Of a DNA stretch of 22,317 bases, positions 14,809 to 22,317 are shown piece by piece. The notes beneath the pieces are model-generated. The model did not search any database. It saw only the letters and a program-made list of their open reading frames with translations, and was not told the DNA's origin. A program made the position numbers and the translations under genes. Source of the DNA: a virus; IMG/VR virus record IMGVR_UViG_3300017613_002427, positions 1 through 22,317 of that record. One strand, given 5' to 3'. Each line of letters begins with the position of its first letter. Position 1 is the first letter of the stretch.

Positions 14809-17441
14809 TGGCTGAAAAGAAAAAGAAGTTTTACAGGTTGCGGTCAAACTCTCTCCACACCTTTAACGTAAAGGCGTGGAGTTCCAGCGCTGTAAGTGAC
14901 TGGTCGGCAGACATCCCAATTCTGACATCGGATATTCTTCCTATTGCATGGCCTCGTACAGCTGAGATTAAAGCCAAGCCGCTTTTCTTCACCCGTTGTA
15001 TCCGTGTGACGTGGACACCTCTTTTAGGCTATCCTCTTCGGTTCAGCCACTACGTTCTCTTCCGCAAGGATACAACTGAAGGGATTGTTGCCCCTACAAG
15101 CGAAGAACTCGCAGCTTCTGGTCAGGCTATTATAGACGGCACACTAGAGGACAATGAGCATTTTGTCAAAGAGACCGGCAAACTCTCTCTCTACGTTGAC
15201 CGGGTTAAGTTCGACTCTGACGACGACACAGATAACGGTGTCCTAGAAGAGCACCAGTACCACTACTGGGTATGGGGTGTGGACAATAATGGCCAGCTAT
15301 CTTACATGTCTGGTTTAGGGAAAGGCTACCTTGGCCCTGACAACGCAGAGTTTGGCAAGCCTAATCAGCCTTTGATTGTTCCAGCTTGGATGACGACAGA
15401 AGTTCACGAACGCAACGCATGGTGGTGTGATGTAAACGTTGTATGGTACTGTATAGATGGAGCTGAAGGCTACTGGGTACAAAGGAAGCTAAAGACCCGG
15501 GCTCTCTGGGGCCTCCCTGTCTGGGTAGAACATGATCCTGACGGTTCTTACGGTGGTGACTTACAGCAGGTGACGCTCAACAACTTCCTGTGCAACACAG
15601 ACTATGAGTTCAGGGTAAAGGCTGTCAACGTTCCTGTCAGGCTTGTCTCAGACATAAGCGAAGTTGGCTCGTATACGACTGATAAAGATCCTTACCCTCC
15701 AGACGAGATTGAAGACGTTGATGCCAAACGACTACGGCAAAACCTCATAACCAGAGGGGAGTATATCAAGCTTACATGGAGCTGGCCAGAAGCTGCTATC
15801 ATGCAGCAGCAGATTGACTACTACCGGATATACAAGTATGAGGGTACGGATGCTGCCGCTATTACTTATCTTGCTTATATCAATCTAGCACAAGATAGTC
15901 CTCTTAAGGCTCCTCCCTACACAGAAACGAAAAAGTTTGGTGGCACACATTTCGTAGATGATGACATAGAGGAGCTTGTTGCTGGGAAGGCGGCAGGGTC
16001 ACAATCATTCTTCTGGAACGGAGAGTATGGATCGCACACACCGAACGATCTCTTAACAGCATATATAGATACTGATCTCAACACAGAGGTAGGGACTCTT
16101 GTAACCAATGCGTTTGTAAACTCAGCATATGCTTATGATGGAACCTACTCGCTGGATTGCTACCAGCAAAGCAGCCGGTTACGTTGGGCAAACCATGATC
16201 TCGATGGGGATGAAGGATATTTAAGCTTACGGTACTATCCAGTCGATAATGTCCATACACAAACGACATGCAGGATTTTTGCAGCAACAGAGGGAGTGAA
16301 CCAGAACGGTGTGGTAATAGAACTAAGGTCTGGCAAGCTTTGGCTCCAGCACAGAGGAGCTGGCACTTTCAAAGAAACAGAGCACACAAAGACATGGGAT
16401 TCGAGCGATAAAGGTAGTTGGCATCACATCGAGGCCCGGTGGAAGAAGGAAGATGACATCCTAGATGTAAAGGTGGATGATGGTGACTGGGTATCGTCAA
16501 TAGATGCCGATGCCTTAACCTCTTTTGATGCAACAGTAGCTGATATAGGGATGGGACCCTCAGGTTTACAGCCCTCTACCAGCACCAGACAAAGATACGA
16601 TCGCTTAATCGTCAGTCCTGATTTTGATTACCCGGAGATCCCAGACATTTACTACCACTACTGGGTAACAGCTGTAGATATCGACAATCAGGAGAGTGCC
16701 GCAACAATGGTAGAGAGCTACGACAAGGTAAGCTTTGGACCGCCGGATGCTCCTGTTCTCGTTACTCCCCTTGTTAATACAGACCCCGGGTTTAACATGG
16801 TCCTCAAGCTTGGCTGGTCACTCTTCACCGTCCGTATGATATGGAAGGAGGTAGATGAGGCTACGTACTATCAGGTGAAAGTCAGGCTTCAACTGCCTAA
16901 TCGTAGCAATCCGGGTCCGTGGATGTATTCAGCCCGTATACCACAAGCAAGGATCGACACAACTGAAGGCAACAATCCGTTCTTTGTCTATCCGTTTCCT
17001 CTTCGTGGTGACACAGAACTTGAATGGGCTGTAAGAGCTGGCAATCTGGCAGGCTGGTCAGAGTCAGATCCGGTGGGTCCGATGACTATCCTATACGATA
17101 CAACAAAACCCTCTAAGCCAGCTACTCCTACTGGCAGGTGTTATGGGATCAACCGACTGTTTGGTGATCCTCTCTGGATGTCAGTCGTTCTCAAGTGGAC
17201 ACCAAACGCCAACTATGAAGGGATAGACTGCTACCAAGTGTTTGAAGATGAGGTACTGGTTGGAACACAGCCACATATGGAGTTAAGGGCGGCTACTAAC
17301 ATCAAGCAAGTTTATACTCACTTCGGAGCAGCAGCTGGAGCTTCGCATCAGTACAGGGTGACAGCTATGGGAAAGGACAAGGTACCGGGACCCCCATCTG
17401 ACAACGTAACGATCAACTTTCAAGAATGGTGGAAGATGTAA
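14808..17441 (+). CDS. Tail fibre: FN3 array with LamG-like insertion
   Basis: An 877-aa beta-rich protein. I read about five FN3-like units. Unit 1 (25-185) has IRVTWTPLLGYP...YHYWVWGVDNNGQ. Unit 2 (190-290) has VNVVWYCIDGAEGYWVQRK...YEFRVKAVN. Unit 3 (300-394 plus 611-640) has IKLTWSWPEA...YYHYWVTAVDIDNQ. Unit 4 (645-760) has VRMIWKEVDEATYYQVKV...LEWAVRAGN. Unit 5 (768-870) has VVLKWTPNANYEGIDCYQVF...YRVTAMGKD. Unit 3 is split by a ~217-aa LamG/ConA-like lectin domain. FN3 arrays in phages are spacers or weak glycan binders on virion surfaces. The start overlaps the preceding stop by one base. No enzymatic motif is seen. Confidence 0.75.
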   Translation: MAEKKKKFYRLRSNSLHTFNVKAWSSSAVSDWSADIPILTSDILPIAWPRTAEIKAKPLFFTRCIRVTWTPLLGYPLRFSHYVLFRKDTTEGIVAPTSEELAASGQAIIDGTLEDNEHFVKETGKLSLYVDRVKFDSDDDTDNGVLEEHQYHYWVWGVDNNGQLSYMSGLGKGYLGPDNAEFGKPNQPLIVPAWMTTEVHERNAWWCDVNVVWYCIDGAEGYWVQRKLKTRALWGLPVWVEHDPDGSYGGDLQQVTLNNFLCNTDYEFRVKAVNVPVRLVSDISEVGSYTTDKDPYPPDEIEDVDAKRLRQNLITRGEYIKLTWSWPEAAIMQQQIDYYRIYKYEGTDAAAITYLAYINLAQDSPLKAPPYTETKKFGGTHFVDDDIEELVAGKAAGSQSFFWNGEYGSHTPNDLLTAYIDTDLNTEVGTLVTNAFVNSAYAYDGTYSLDCYQQSSRLRWANHDLDGDEGYLSLRYYPVDNVHTQTTCRIFAATEGVNQNGVVIELRSGKLWLQHRGAGTFKETEHTKTWDSSDKGSWHHIEARWKKEDDILDVKVDDGDWVSSIDADALTSFDATVADIGMGPSGLQPSTSTRQRYDRLIVSPDFDYPEIPDIYYHYWVTAVDIDNQESAATMVESYDKVSFGPPDAPVLVTPLVNTDPGFNMVLKLGWSLFTVRMIWKEVDEATYYQVKVRLQLPNRSNPGPWMYSARIPQARIDTTEGNNPFFVYPFPLRGDTELEWAVRAGNLAGWSESDPVGPMTILYDTTKPSKPATPTGRCYGINRLFGDPLWMSVVLKWTPNANYEGIDCYQVFEDEVLVGTQPHMELRAATNIKQVYTHFGAAAGASHQYRVTAMGKDKVPGPPSDNVTINFQEWWKM
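15990..16640 (+). other. LamG/ConA-like lectin domain nested inside an FN3
   Basis: Residues ~394-611 of the fibre carry the jelly-roll pattern of laminin-G-like lectins: AYIDTDLNTEVGTL, AYDGTYSLDCYQQSSRLRWA, GYLSLRYYPVDN, CRIFAATEGVNQNGVVIELR, GKLWLQHRGAG, GSWHHIEARWKKEDDILDVK, DGDWVSSID and RYDRLIVSPDF. The preceding THFVDDD and following YYHYWVTAVD are the E and F strands of one FN3, as shown by unit 1 where they are adjacent. Confidence 0.65.
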
Positions 17442-17442
17442 T

Positions 17443-18438
17443 ATGCGTATAACTAACGACTCTCTATATAGCGACGGTGATTACGTTCTCATATCTCAAA
17501 ATGCTGAGCAGGACGAAACTACTCTCATCTGGACCAGTCCTGACAACACAAAAGACAGCTATCTCATCGAAATGATTGACAGCGCTTCTGATAAGGGATA
17601 TGTTTCTATCAAGCGGGCAGATGCGACAGCTGGCAATATCACATGGACAGAGATCGTCCGGGTAAACTTTGATGGTACGATGATACTCCACGAGCAATCA
17701 GCTTCCATCGCAGCCGCAGCAGCAAACGCTCTCAAGCTCTTTGCAAAAGATTATAATGGCAGATCCGTTCTCACTAAACGGGATGATACCGACGAGTCCA
17801 ACATACTAGAAGGCAAAGGGCTGACCCGTGTGTGGAGGCAGGATAGCGAACCAGCTGATGCTAAAATGTGGGATATATGGATCGATACCAGTGATCCCTC
17901 ATCTGTATGGGATGACCTGAGAATAGTTCCGGGAGCTTTTAGCTTCTCCGGCACATCAGATCCGGTCCTTGGCACATGGCAGCCGGGAGGATCCGGCACC
18001 ACTATGAGAGTCTGGCAGTTCAAACAAAACGATCAGGTGTTTTTTACCTGCCAGCTTCCTCACTCTTATAAGCAAGGGACAGATCTTGAAGCGCATGTCC
18101 ATTGGACTCCACGGCAGAGAGGAGTAACTGAAAGCGGTAAAACCGTTCACTGGGAACTTGACTATTCTTGGGCGGACATAAATGGAGCCTTTGGTGTGGC
18201 TGCTAATATCGATCTGCACGATACCGTTGATGGGACAGATGACAAGCATCAAGTAGCTGGCAGCACCACTATCTCCGCCTCTGGTAACATGATCAGTTCC
18301 ATGCTCATCTGCCGACTATGGCGGAACAGCACAGACTCATGGGCGGGAGCTTCAAATGCTAACAGTCCAGTTGTCCTTGAGTTCGACCTACATTTTGAGA
18401 TTGACATAGCAGGCTCCAGAGAAGAGTATGTGAAGTAA
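17443..18438 (+). CDS. Receptor-binding tail fibre/tip protein
   Basis: A 331-aa protein. Residues 1-85 are a beta domain (DGDYVLISQN, TTLIWTSPDN, KGYVSIKRAD, IVRVNFDGT). An Ala-rich helical neck follows (SASIAAAAANALKLFAKD, 87-103), typical of a trimer transition. Residues 110-155 link to a C-terminal beta domain (156-331) starting WDDLRIVPGAFSFSGTSDP and containing QLPHSYKQGTDLEAHVHW (205-221), LDYSWADINGAF, a stretch of small residues (STTISASGNMISSML) and VLEFDLHFEIDIAGSREEY. That WDDLR...HVHW...EFD-H-x-x-D end module recurs at fibre ends of many environmental phages, from memory. It is the last virion gene before the enzyme cassette. ATG 17443 lies two bases after the previous stop. Confidence 0.7.
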   Translation: MRITNDSLYSDGDYVLISQNAEQDETTLIWTSPDNTKDSYLIEMIDSASDKGYVSIKRADATAGNITWTEIVRVNFDGTMILHEQSASIAAAAANALKLFAKDYNGRSVLTKRDDTDESNILEGKGLTRVWRQDSEPADAKMWDIWIDTSDPSSVWDDLRIVPGAFSFSGTSDPVLGTWQPGGSGTTMRVWQFKQNDQVFFTCQLPHSYKQGTDLEAHVHWTPRQRGVTESGKTVHWELDYSWADINGAFGVAANIDLHDTVDGTDDKHQVAGSTTISASGNMISSMLICRLWRNSTDSWAGASNANSPVVLEFDLHFEIDIAGSREEYVK

Positions 18439-18464
18439 TCGTTAACCTATAACAAGGAGGCTTT

Positions 18465-19079
18465 ATGGCAGGACACAATCCAAGCTTTGTCATGAAAGAC
18501 AGAACGATAGATTTTGAGGAGGATATAAGCCGGCATTGTAGTGGTAGGATAACACCTCACGATGCTGAATTGCTTTATAAGACAGCGATGGATATCAAGC
18601 CAAAAACTATTCTTGAAATCGGCTGTATGGATGGTTGTTCAAGTATGCTTTTTGGTATGATAGCCCAGCTGACAGAGGGAAAGGTTCAGAGCATCGAGCC
18701 CATACAGAAGAAGAACTGGCTTGATAATATAGCAAGGCATAACCTTCAGGATTACGTCGAGATGTTTATTGGGCGTTCCCCGTGGATCCCTATAGAAAAG
18801 ATCAACAAGCCTATCGATTATCTCTTCATCGACGGAGATCACCGGACTAGATGGGCAATAGTAGACTATCATTACTGGTGTGAGTATGTCAGGATCGGCG
18901 GCATGATTGCTTTCCATGACTGGGGGGATCCACGTCCTTATCCGGGAGATTGCGTAAGGGAAGCAGTTGAGATTATCTTACGTGATGACTCAGAAATGCT
19001 TAAGAAGGCAGGGGAGTCTAAAAACAGGAGAGGAACTATCGTTTTCGAGAAAATATCGAACAAGAGGAAACATGTATGA
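18465..19079 (+). CDS. Class I SAM methyltransferase (Methyltransf_24-like)
   Basis: A 204-aa Rossmann methyltransferase. Motif I ILEIGCMDGCSS is at 49-60, an acidic ribose-binding residue in SIEPI (E78), motif IV-like DYLFIDGDHRTRWAIVDYHY at 118-137, then GGMIAFHDWGD (145-155). The FIDGDH...HDW set is typical of the Methyltransf_24 / cephalosporin-hydroxylase-like group, which methylates sugars and small molecules, sometimes metal-dependently. It begins a new translational unit with the best SD in the window (AAGGAGG, 18454-18460, 4 nt from ATG). It ends in an ATGA overlap with the GT-MTase gene, so the cassette is coupled from here. Confidence 0.75.
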   Translation: MAGHNPSFVMKDRTIDFEEDISRHCSGRITPHDAELLYKTAMDIKPKTILEIGCMDGCSSMLFGMIAQLTEGKVQSIEPIQKKNWLDNIARHNLQDYVEMFIGRSPWIPIEKINKPIDYLFIDGDHRTRWAIVDYHYWCEYVRIGGMIAFHDWGDPRPYPGDCVREAVEIILRDDSEMLKKAGESKNRRGTIVFEKISNKRKHV

Positions 19080-20395
19080 AAGAAGATCCACGATTAGATA
19101 AGCTGGGTATCCTGATAACTTCTCACCCTAAGCAACAGAAGTTCTGGAAGTATGGTTTGGGGTCATGGGAAGGGTGTCCGCTCTTCCTGCTGATGGGGTA
19201 CGACGATGAGAACACTGACGAACTCCCTCTCGACCAGATTATGCCGCCTGTAAACGAGATGTTCGTAACTGGCCGGCCGAAAGGCCATATAGGTCATTTT
19301 AAGGGTGAGCTGGTACAGATGAGACAGGGCGGGCTGCTCTTGCAGGAGAAAGGCTTCGAGTATATCTTTAAGACAGCTGCTGATACTGAATGGTGGAGAT
19401 GGAGAAACCTTCAGAAGATGTGGAGGGAACTAGGTGATAACGATTTCATCTATAAAGGGACAACCGTGCTCTTCGGACGTCTGGATGCTTTTAACAAATG
19501 CATGGAGCTGTGGGACAAAAGGCCGAAATGTGGAGGGGCGGAGCTTTACTTTAATAGTCAGGTAAGAACGCTTGGGATAAAATACGACATAAGAGGTGAC
19601 TCTTTCTGGCAGCCCTTTTTGGGGAGATCTCACACTCAAGGAGAGTATGCCCTAAACAATGATATAAACGTTACAAACACGTGGACGGTGGGCCAAGTGT
19701 GGGGGGAGGACTATAAGCATAAGGACATTAGTAGTCTGGCAAAACAAAAGTCCTCTACCCTAATATTAGAGGCAGCAGGCAGAAGAAAAGACGACGTAAG
19801 AAAGATCAAAGAGCTGGGGAAGTGGTATCAGACTATTCATTTAGACGATGAGCTAAGCACTCCCGGCGCAAAGAACTTTGGTGAGCCGACATGGGAAATG
19901 ATGGAGCCGTTTCTCCCGGACGTAAAAGGGAAGTGGGTTCTTGATATCGGTTGTAATGCAGGATGCTTCTCCTTCCATCTGTGTCGGAAAGGCGCAAAGA
20001 GTGTGTTAGGAATAGATGCTAGTGAACGATATCTTGCGCAGGCCCGTTTTGTGAAAGAGTATCTTGAGCAGAAAGAGGGACGGGAGTATCCGGTTGAGTT
20101 CTCGCAAGTCAAGCTTCAGTTTGAGAAGGAGCCTAATATTCTTGACCATATCCAGCACAGCTTTCCCGTTGTCTTTCTCAGTGCTTTCATTCATCATGTG
20201 AAACCGGTAGAGAAAGTAGCTGAAAAACTGTTTGGCCTTGCTACCCAATCGCTTGTTGCGTGGCTGGTTGTGGACAAAAATCGGACAGATCTGGCATTTA
20301 TCAAACTGGCTGGCAACTTGGGCTGGAAGGTTGCTCACGACGGGTCATCACCGAAGCGAAAAAGATATTGTATGGTGTATGAAAAAGTCAGGTAG
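19076..20395 (+). CDS. Second glycosyltransferase - methyltransferase fusion
   Basis: A 439-aa protein. Residues 1-215 resemble a GT-A glycosyltransferase: GILITSHPKQ at the start, HFKGELVQMRQGGLLLQEKG (74-93), FEYIFKTAADTEW with an A-D-T-E in place of DXD (94-106), then FIYKGTTVLFGRLDAF and ELYFNSQVRTLG. Residues 248-439 are a methyltransferase of the CmoB/Methyltransf_9 type: KWYQTIHLDDELSTPG (249-264), motif I VLDIGCNAG (288-296), SVLGIDASERYL (309-320), VVFLSAFIHHV (365-375). CmoB itself carboxymethylates tRNA, but the family also includes sugar methyltransferases, more likely here given neighbours. It is a different combination from the 5649 fusion. It begins with an ATGA overlap. Confidence 0.65.
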   Translation: MKEDPRLDKLGILITSHPKQQKFWKYGLGSWEGCPLFLLMGYDDENTDELPLDQIMPPVNEMFVTGRPKGHIGHFKGELVQMRQGGLLLQEKGFEYIFKTAADTEWWRWRNLQKMWRELGDNDFIYKGTTVLFGRLDAFNKCMELWDKRPKCGGAELYFNSQVRTLGIKYDIRGDSFWQPFLGRSHTQGEYALNNDINVTNTWTVGQVWGEDYKHKDISSLAKQKSSTLILEAAGRRKDDVRKIKELGKWYQTIHLDDELSTPGAKNFGEPTWEMMEPFLPDVKGKWVLDIGCNAGCFSFHLCRKGAKSVLGIDASERYLAQARFVKEYLEQKEGREYPVEFSQVKLQFEKEPNILDHIQHSFPVVFLSAFIHHVKPVEKVAEKLFGLATQSLVAWLVVDKNRTDLAFIKLAGNLGWKVAHDGSSPKRKRYCMVYEKVR

Positions 20396-20408
20396 ATCTT
20401 TTAGGCTG

Positions 20409-20837
20409 ATGGAAAACCACCTTGAGATAACAGGCGCTTGTGATCCATTAAGCTGGGGCGATGTTTGGAGAAAGGTAAAGAGAATAGAGAGAGGCAAAGA
20501 ACTCAAGATGTGCTCACACGTAGATCCTTTTTTGGCAATTAATATAAACCTGAGAACGAAGCGGGACGATGCAAGGATTTTGAGAAATCTGGATAATCGC
20601 TACTATAAAGGGGCAGCGTTAGGCCAGCTGTTTCAGAAGTTGTTTGCAAGCATAAAGAAAGAGGGAGTGTTGACCCCGGTATGGGCTTATACCTTGCCAG
20701 AGGATCATGAGTATTGGAGGAAGAGGAAGAAACAGTATAACCCCAAAGCTTATGTGGTTGAAGACGGCAGGCATCGAACGGTAGTTTGCCAGTTCTGGGA
20801 CATCCTAGTGCCGGCGTTTATCTTAGTAGCTCAATAA
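20409..20837 (+). CDS. ParB/sulfiredoxin-like small protein in glycan cassette
   Basis: A 142-aa protein from ATG 20409 (MENHLEITG). An in-frame ATG at 20379 (MKKSGRSF, 152 aa, overlapping the previous gene by 17 nt) is also possible; neither has a good SD. It contains HVDPFLAININLRTKRDD (37-54), LDNRYYKGAALGQL, IKKEGVLTPVWAYTL (82-96) and YVVEDGRHRTVVCQFW (115-130), ending in PAFIL. The I-x-x-x-G-V-x-x-PV...V-x-DG-R-HR succession is the ParB N-terminal (ParB/Srx) fold signature, where the GxRR/HR motif binds phosphate or nucleotide. There is no HTH domain, so it is not a partition protein. Its place suggests a nucleotide-dependent role with the transferases. Confidence 0.6.
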   Translation: MENHLEITGACDPLSWGDVWRKVKRIERGKELKMCSHVDPFLAININLRTKRDDARILRNLDNRYYKGAALGQLFQKLFASIKKEGVLTPVWAYTLPEDHEYWRKRKKQYNPKAYVVEDGRHRTVVCQFWDILVPAFILVAQ

Positions 20838-20856
20838 ATCGAGAGGAGGAAAAAGT

Positions 20857-21870
20857 ATGAAAGTAGCGTTCTTTGGACCGTGGATCGGTGAGTTTGGCTG
20901 GGAGTTAATGACATGGCAGGCATGGTGCAGGAAGAAGTCTCGTGAGTTTGATAAGTCCTACGTTTGCTCCTTTCCTGACATGGAGCCACTCTACAAGGAC
21001 TTCGCTGAGTTCATCCCTCATGACCACGAAGGCCGAGCTCTTGACTGGCATAAGGTCGAGAATATGGAGAAGTGTAAATATGAGGTACCTGACGACGTGA
21101 CAGATAAGTTCTTGCCTCCGAAGAAGTATGTGGTTGATGGTGAGTTTATCAAGTTTGGCGATCGGTCTGGCAAACGTCATCCATACGAATATCTTATTCA
21201 TGCTCGTGGCATAGGTAGAGGAGGGAAAGATTACCCTCTCGATCTATGGAAGAAGATTGTATCAGGTCTACCACCGGGCAAAGTAGCGTCAGTTGGCACA
21301 CTAAGAGACCACCATATCGAGGACACGGTAGATCTTCGGACGGTTGATCTCGACAATCTCATGTTTTATCTGTCAGGAGCTACCTGTGTAATCGGGCAAT
21401 CGTCCGGCGTTATGCATCTCGCTACTCTTTGCTGTGCTCCTATCGTTGTCTGGGGGGATCCCAAGACATACTTTAACGAAACTCTTGACACTCGTTACAG
21501 GAAAACGTGGAACCCGTTTAAGACGCCTGTAAAATTTATCCCTGACGATAACTGGAAGCCGGATCCTCAACGGGTTGTTGATAGTGTGCTTTCTAAAGCT
21601 CTCCCGGTACCTGCACCAGTGAAACTCGAAAAGGTGGGAGATTATCCTCCGCAAGAGATCAAAGACAGGGTGATGGCTGCGGTAGATTCGGGTAGATATC
21701 TCATGACTATATCGTATAAGAATGGGGCTGGCTTAGAACACTTTACAATTACAAAAAACTTTCAAGCTGATGACATTCTCCCATCTATGGACGAAGTAAT
21801 TAAACAGCTCAAAACTAAGCACCTTGGCTCTCAGAAACCAAAGAAAGTAGAGGTAGCTTCATGGCGATGA
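20857..21870 (+). CDS. GT9-like glycosyltransferase with C-terminal extension
   Basis: A 337-aa protein starting MKVAFFGPWIGEFGWELMTW. The GEFGWEL...WQ start replaces the usual GT9 D-x-x-x-x-TP-x-I-x-x-L. Middle and C-terminal features fit GT-B heptosyltransferase-like enzymes: EYLIHARGIGRGGKDYPLDL then WKKIV (nucleotide-sugar lobe), VASVGTL, DLDNLMFYLSGATCVIGQSS and GVMHLATLCCAPIVVWGD (183-200), the SGxxHLA-type donor-binding loop. Residues 263-325 form an extra alpha/beta domain (RVMAAVDSGRYLMTISYKNG, TITKNFQADDILPSMDEV). SD GAGGAGG lies just upstream of ATG 20857. It overlaps the next gene. It probably transfers a sugar to a surface glycan; donor and acceptor are unknown. Confidence 0.7.
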   Translation: MKVAFFGPWIGEFGWELMTWQAWCRKKSREFDKSYVCSFPDMEPLYKDFAEFIPHDHEGRALDWHKVENMEKCKYEVPDDVTDKFLPPKKYVVDGEFIKFGDRSGKRHPYEYLIHARGIGRGGKDYPLDLWKKIVSGLPPGKVASVGTLRDHHIEDTVDLRTVDLDNLMFYLSGATCVIGQSSGVMHLATLCCAPIVVWGDPKTYFNETLDTRYRKTWNPFKTPVKFIPDDNWKPDPQRVVDSVLSKALPVPAPVKLEKVGDYPPQEIKDRVMAAVDSGRYLMTISYKNGAGLEHFTITKNFQADDILPSMDEVIKQLKTKHLGSQKPKKVEVASWR

Positions 21871-22317
21871 CAAAGGTAGAGTTTCATAGTGGGCTGGCTG
21901 TAGGCGACACGCTTATGGTGACATGTGCGATAAGAGATCTTAAAACATCATACCCAGACAAGTATCTGATCCGGGTAAAGACGCTTGCCCCTCACATATG
22001 GGACAATAACCCAAATCTGTCTGAGTTTGATGATCCCGACATGGTTGTTGAGCTCGGTCCTAAACGGTTTGTACAAGGCTCCCAGACACGTGGTTTACAT
22101 TATGCAAACGCTTTCAGAGAGTCGATGGAGCATAATCTGAATATCCCTATCCGGCAGGGACATATCAAGCCGGATCTTTATTTAAGCGAAGAGGAGAAGG
22201 CAGATAAGATCGTAGATGGCCACTACTGGATTATTGTAGCTGGCGGCAAGCCTGATTTCGGGACAAAGATATGGCCGCCAGAATACTGGCAGGAGGTTAT
22301 CGATGCTTGTCCTGAAA
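21861..22317 (+). CDS. GT9 / heptosyltransferase-like protein, 3' truncated by window
   Basis: Open from ATG 21861 to the window end (152 codons, no stop). I chose 21861 (MAMTKVEF) rather than ATG 21867 because GAGG at 21850-21853 is 7 nt away. The sequence follows the GT9 N-terminal half: VEFHSGLAVGDTLMVTCAIR, LKTSYPDKYLIRVKTLAPHI, WDNNPNLSEFDDPDMVVEL, then HYWIIVAGGKPDFGTKIWPP and EYWQEVID, the KxWP-x-E-x-W segment that begins the donor lobe in heptosyltransferases. The first 10 bp overlap the preceding GT gene, so the two are coupled. A pair of different GT9-like enzymes could build a disaccharide. The catalytic C-terminal half is outside the window. Confidence 0.7.
   Translation, partial: MAMTKVEFHSGLAVGDTLMVTCAIRDLKTSYPDKYLIRVKTLAPHIWDNNPNLSEFDDPDMVVELGPKRFVQGSQTRGLHYANAFRESMEHNLNIPIRQGHIKPDLYLSEEEKADKIVDGHYWIIVAGGKPDFGTKIWPPEYWQEVIDACPE

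Noticed and set aside
17443-18438. Diversity-generating retroelement target at the fibre C-terminus
   Set aside because: No reverse transcriptase gene and no template/variable repeat pair is visible in the window.
10-21654. Open frames of 60-218 codons on the - strand (for example 3200-3856, 11762-12226, 13420-12974)
   Set aside because: All lie antisense to well-supported + strand genes, lack SD sites, and have Ser/Leu/Arg-rich low-information sequence typical of shadow frames.
1-22317. CRISPR array, insertion sequence or attachment site
   Set aside because: No regularly spaced repeats, transposase, integrase or terminal inverted repeats were seen.

Overview
The window is a late (virion) region of an uncultivated tailed dsDNA phage. 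All genes lie on the + strand, are tightly packed with many ATGA or TAATG junctions, and mostly have clear GGAG/GAGG Shine-Dalgarno sites, so the host is a bacterium using the standard code. The order portal - scaffold - major capsid protein - decoration protein - adaptor - giant nozzle/hub - fibres, with no tail-tube, sheath or tape-measure gene, points to a short-tailed (podovirus-like) virion. This is an inference from gene order and sequence patterns; no database search was possible. The terminase presumably lies just upstream and no lysis or replication gene is present.

Layout. 32-2437: portal, then three small genes (52, 110 and 51 aa). 2264-2517: a near-consensus sigma70-type promoter followed by a Rho-independent terminator. 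2544-5649: scaffold, a 185-aa protein, major capsid protein, decoration-type protein. 5649-7149: a glycosyltransferase-methyltransferase fusion and a zinc-ribbon protein embedded in the head operon. 7216-8136: a beta-helix surface protein. 8137-8249: a structured intergenic region with a strong terminator hairpin interlocked with a second one. 8250-13672: adaptor and a 1510-aa nozzle-like protein that share a recurring ~70-aa beta module. 13675-18438: three fibre/appendage proteins (coiled-coil stalk, FN3 array with a LamG-like domain inserted inside one FN3, and a receptor-binding tip). 18465-22317: a carbohydrate-modification cassette (class I methyltransferase, a second GT-MTase fusion, a ParB-like protein and two GT9-like glycosyltransferases, the last cut by the window end).

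How it fits together. The first half builds the capsid and its decoration, the middle builds the tail nozzle and fibres, and the last 4 kb together with the 5649 gene encode sugar- and methyl-transferring enzymes. These could glycosylate the virion (the many beta-rich surface proteins are possible acceptors) or remodel host surface glycans. The most unusual aspects are the two independent GT-MTase fusions, the repeated and inserted beta modules in adaptor, nozzle and fibre, and several intergenic RNA folds with mutually exclusive helices.
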